From Anthopleura xanthogrammica (taxonomy: Eukaryota; Cnidaria; Anthozoa; Actiniaria; Actiniidae): a stretch of DNA of 64,000 nucleotides. Shown piece by piece: positions 59,810 through 64,000 of the stretch (the first letter of the stretch is position 1; each line of letters starts with the position of its first letter). Under the pieces are notes generated by a model, which saw only the letters and a list, made by a program, of their open reading frames with translations, was not told the origin of the DNA and ran no database searches. Position numbers and translations under genes: made by a program. The stretch lies in assembly GCA_964019055.1 (NCBI GenBank), contig OZ025207.1:12709357-12773356 (forward strand), given 5' to 3'.

Positions 59810-62800
59810 TTTTGTACTAAATTCTCTCTGAAAAATTAGAGATGTGAAGTAAATGAGTGTTGCTGGAGAATAGGGTTTATACTGAAAACAAAAATGCGAT
59901 GCGCATTTTTATTCTAAACATTAGCAGGTACATTCAATTGGCTTCCCTAATTTGCATCTGTATTCTGATTGGCTTTAGTGGAAAGGCTTGGAATTTTGGT
60001 AAACTAGATTAATTTTTAATTTTTTTGACACAAAAACAGACTCCTGTAACACTAAATATAACACCATTACATTGCAAAGTACATTGTAAAAAATATGCTC
60101 TTGTAATTTTTATGTTCTGAAAAGACACTTAGTGATATATAATTCTAATCTTGGGAGCATAATGCTAGGCACAGGGAGCCCAATAAGGAATGTTTTGATG
60201 AATTCAAAATTATCGCAGATTTTGAGCAAAAAATGTTGGTAAATTAAATAAACTTGTATTCGAACTATGCTGGCAAGGTATTCGTGACAAGTGTTGTAAT
60301 TATCACTTTTAACTTTTAATTAATCCATTAATTTTTTTCAGTATTCCTAAAATGATACTTGTTTAGAAAAGCGACGCTTGTTTTTTGGTAATTTTCCAAA
60401 ACATCACGCGCACGGAACGTTTAAAAACTATAAATTAAACATTCAAAAATGTGAAAATTATCGTCCCTTCTAACTAGAAATGCTAAAAATGACAATATCA
60501 ATGATATCCACTTGGAAAAATTCCCTTGGCAGATCTCTATTTTCTTAGGGACTGCAGCTTTTCGATAAAGATTATTAGTCAAAGCTACAAAGCTGAGACC
60601 AGCACATTCTCGTTCCCAGCTCCTACTCTTTAGCCAAATCGTAGGCTCTGGGAAACCCTACTGACCGGAAGCCAGAATCTTGCGACCAGGTCGTCAGAAC
60701 GCATGCTCTATCTCAGTATCGCTGACTATAAAATGCTGGCTCAACCTCTCTAACGGCTTGTTTACGACTTCTGTTTGCAAAAGTTTATATGTTCGACAAA
60801 TGGAAATTGGATTTGATTCAAGATTCGAAGATATATAACCGTGCAAAGAGCTAGAAAATAGAATCTGCGAAAATCCTCGTTCCCATGCCTCTCGGTCTCT
60901 GCTTTCGAGAAAAATCCGATTTAACGAGGCACTGGGAACGAGGATGACGGAACGAAGGGAAAAATAGTTTTTCGTCTATTACTAACTCATTCGAACTTTA
61001 TAGTCTACATATGTAGAATGTCTTTTAACGATCCATTATTCCTTGACAACGGAACTTCCACTTAACTAGCTTTTCCTGTTACTATGGATACCACCTGCTC
61101 CCTACCGCGTCCCTAACGACATCAAAAGAATGCATATTTATAAACATATGTATATTTAGGCTGCGAAAAGCTTTATTTCATCCAATTCCATAACTCTTCA
61201 CTACAATTTCTAAAAGTTTGCTTTGTGAGAAAAAAAAAACAACCTTTAGAAATTTTAATTTTAAAAATTGTTAAAATTGGAATTGTCAAAATTGTAAATT
61301 CCAACTCGCCTCGTTGTGGTAAAATAGAGAGAGATTTTTAGAAACAAAACCAGGCTAAACCAACATGTCTTACCTATTGTAACCCATGCCTTTCTTTAGA
61401 ATGATTACAGAATACTTTTCTCTCTTTTTTGCGTTAAATTTCAACATGGTAATATGCTATTCGCCTCGCAGTATTTAGTATTAAGTAATACTTCATATTC
61501 TTAACAGATATGACACAGAAAAGTAATAGCTCTTATTAACAGCTTAGAAAATTATAATTTTCAATATGTTTTTTACTTGTAACTCAATTTATCTTTTTAT
61601 ATTGCTTTATATTTCTTTTTTTCAAATTGTCGGACATCATTTCATCAATTATTTATTAAGTTATAAGAGATGGTGTCACAAGCGACCTGTAATAATACTA
61701 CATTCTAAAACAAAACCAGACGTCTGCCAAAAGTGATAAGAAAACCAAATAATACAGGTTTCAAGTTTTAGCTTATTTAAATCAAAAGAATTCGTTTACT
61801 TAGCTTTGAATTCGTATAATCTTTATTGGGGCGCTTATTATTTATGAGGGGGAGCGGTGGGGGAGCTATGTGGACCGTAACACCTGGAGGGGGGGGAGGG
61901 GCTATCAAAAGAATTTATTAACTGAGTACTTAGTGAAGAGGGTAGTGTATTTTATATCCATTAATCCCTCAATTTTTGGGGTTAAAATCGGGGGGGGGGG
62001 GGGGGGCAAGGACGTGTTCTTTAAAATTTAGAATCCACATGACCACCCCTCCCACTTCCCATATATTATGAACCATCCCTGAATCTATTTTCTAGGAGAT
62101 CTGCAAGCTGATCCTTCTCAGTTTTCTTAGTAATTCCTTTTTTAAAGTACACGGCCTTATTTCAAGAGCTTTTCTGAGTGCTATATTATGGATAACCTCT
62201 GCATTAGCTGTAGAAATTGAAGGCAACAGTAACGAATAGCGTTTGTTATTTTTAACAAAATATACACTTATTTTGTATATGTGAAATGCGTCGGGTCGGT
62301 TTAGCCTGGTTTTGGCTTCTAAAAAGCTCATCACTATTTACCGCGATGAATCGAGCTGTAATTCGCATGACAACCTGTAGAAACGGCTGTATAAAGCGCT
62401 TGCTTAGCGCCTGTTTTTCTTTAACTGCTACTATAGTTTTGTCGTGGCTTGGCTAAGTAAATAGCGTTTCCATAGCAACCGCCCTTTGAATACCGCGCAA
62501 TTTTTGCCTTGTTGATGGCTTCCATCATGTCTCTATCTTGCTCATCGCTTGGCTACCTGAAGCTTGTCCTACAACAAGAGAACTGAAGAAAAACAATTCT
62601 ATTTTTGTGCTTTATTGATGAATTTCTTTGTTTTGTTTGAGTGCTTCTCGCCAGGGAAAATCGTTCTAAAACTCTGTAAAAAAAAACAAACTTATAACTG
62701 ACCAACTTTTTAGCCAAACTCTAAGCTACAGATGTAAAAAATAGCTTACAATTTCGACGCCTAAATATGTGTATTTTAATCAAAAATTGCCTCGTGAATA

Positions 62801-63171
62801 GGATTGTTAATGGCAATTACTGGCAGATGTTTTAAGGTTCCTTTCTGTGTTAGCAATAACTAGCTTCAAACGTAAATACAACTAAAACGAATCGTCTTTC
62901 GCCATCAAGGCTTTGAAACCTAACCTCTAGTGAGGGATATCAGTTAGTATTCCAGCTATTTTTAATTTGTTTTGGTGTAAAAAGCCATTGATTATTGCTT
63001 TATCTCCCTTTATCTCCCTTCACCCAGTAATAGAGTGGTCCAATGACCATCCAATCGCATCTAAGTCTGTTAATTTAAAATTTAGATTTTTTTGTATTCA
63101 AATTCAGCTGACAGGATCAGAGTATATTTTGAACCACTCGGTTGGATCAGAGGTTTGCAAGTTGGATCAAG
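59810..63171. other. Head-to-head intergenic region between EF-hand genes B and C
   Basis: A TATA-like box lies just upstream of gene B. The remainder is AT-rich with G-tracts (about 61889-61901 and 61990-62007) and no recognised coding exon. An 80-codon minus-strand frame at 62092-62334 has no known resemblance and no supporting splice or promoter context, so I do not call it. Regulatory sequence for both divergent genes is expected here, but none is identified beyond the TATA box. Confidence 0.5.
59875..59881 (-). promoter_or_regulatory. TATA-like box of EF-hand gene B
   Basis: Minus strand reads CAGTATAAACCC, 66-72 bp upstream of the ATG at 59809. That would place transcription start around 59845-59850 and leave a 5' UTR of about 40 bases. 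Confidence 0.45.
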
Positions 63172-63262
63172 ATGGCTGCAAAGAGTACCAAGCCGTTTAT
63201 TGATACGAAAGAGTTAACATCAACTGACTTTATTGCAATCTTCCGTAAATATGACAAAGATG
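63172..63262 (+). CDS. Six-EF-hand protein C, first exon (gene runs off right edge)
   Basis: ATG in AAGATGGCTGC opens 30 codons plus one base, MAAKSTKPFIDTKELTSTDF..., ending IFRKYDKD and a G/GTAAG donor. The exon stops inside the first EF-hand loop after Asp-Lys-Asp and the first base of Gly. This is precisely where exon 1 of genes A and B stops, with the same phase 1, and the preceding helix (TSTDFIAIFRKYD) parallels TSRDFVKIFNSFD of gene A. The next exon should begin with GA followed by AAT/AGT GGX. I did not find it before base 64000, so it lies beyond the window. It stands in opposite orientation to genes A and B. Confidence 0.8.
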
Positions 63263-64000
63263 GTAAGTTTGAACTAACTGTTCTAGGGCTAACCAAAGCC
63301 AACCTAGTGTTAGATTAACGTTGTTGTCAATAATATTTTGCTAAGCTTCATGAAGAATACCAGGGTCACCGCACAATGGATACATTACGGTTGAAAATTA
63401 TTAACTTCTTAAAAGGATTCTGCTTGAATAATCATCTCATAGAACGATTTTAGTGCGTTTTGTTTGTCTTTTCTAAACTGTAAACTGTCTTTCCACTAAA
63501 ACATCGATAAACCAGGTGATTGAATAGCGTCCAATCTAGCGGAAATAAATATATCTTATATTGTTTCTTGTTAGGATAATTCATTCAAAGACTTTCCATC
63601 GCTACATCTTGTTTATAAAGCTCTTAGCACCATTTCGATTCCTTTCGCTTCACGAGAATAAGTTTTTTAAAAATCGATAAAGATTTTCTTCCTATTTTCT
63701 GTCATTTTTTTATTATGTCAATGGAAAAGCGGAAGAAATTTCGTTCTCAAATTCCAAAATATTTCAAAATTACTTCATGTGCATGCAGATAAAAAAGCAA
63801 TCATTTTATTCATCTAAATCAAAAATCCAACTCATAACTCTGGCTAGATATATGTCTTAAATTTGAGGCACGCACGGTTTTCCAAAATACCGCAAGTTCC
63901 GTTCCATTTTTCTTCCTAGGGGGTAGACACATGGATAACATCTTCATTCGCTATTTTCAAAAGGAGAAACTCTTCGTTTATCTTACCCCCTGAAATTTCT
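63263..64000 (+). other. Intron 1 of EF-hand gene C (incomplete)
   Basis: AT-rich sequence without recognisable exons, repeats or mobile elements up to the window edge. Confidence 0.6.

Noticed and set aside
62092..62334. 80-residue basic minus-strand frame in the EF-hand B/C intergenic region
   Set aside because: No family resemblance, splice context or repeat evidence; length is within chance for this region.

Overview
This is eukaryotic, intron-rich, AT-rich DNA with the gene content and repeat style of an invertebrate, most likely a cnidarian such as a coral or sea anemone. The lineage is inferred from gene families and repeat load; nothing in the window proves it. I see no rRNA, tRNA, bacterial operon or CRISPR features.

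Region 1 (1-15350) is a tandem segmental duplication. Each unit carries a small secreted gene resembling the C-terminal domain of CTHRC1 (minus strand, three exons, no collagen repeats) and, divergently, the first two exons of a shelterin TPP1/ACD-like gene (plus strand). Two CTHRC1-like copies are complete (5512-7876 and 11332-13654). One is cut by the left edge, and two are fragments at the duplication junctions. The first two ACD 5' copies are dead ends. Only the third (14509) continues into a full gene.

Region 2 (14509-33870) is that ACD/TPP1-like gene. It has ten coding exons and an inferred protein of 1624 residues: an N-terminal OB fold built from exons 1-4, then one 3.7 kb exon encoding a Ser/Asp/Glu-rich tail, then five short exons. 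Intron 4 holds a 5.8 kb satellite of about 239-bp monomers with higher-order periodicity. Several MITE-like palindromes and tRNA-derived SINEs sit in the other introns.

Region 3 (35957-64000) is a cluster of six-EF-hand calcium-binding genes of the calbindin/calretinin/secretagogin family. Two are complete on the minus strand (35957-46022, 269 aa; 53580-59809, 276 aa). Both have 11 coding exons, closely parallel exon boundaries and all splice phases consistent. A third starts head-to-head on the plus strand (63172) and runs off the right edge. The intergenic stretches hold microsatellites, minisatellites, SINE tails amplified into tandem arrays, and repeated copies of two palindromic MITE families.

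Functionally the window joins three unrelated themes: a secreted matrix or signalling-type protein array, a telomere-protection subunit, and Ca2+-buffer proteins. The striking features are the repeated copying of the ACD promoter and first exons together with the CTHRC1-like gene, the fast divergence of the CTHRC1-like coding exon against near-identical introns, and a TTAA-flanked element whose empty site is preserved in the sister copies.
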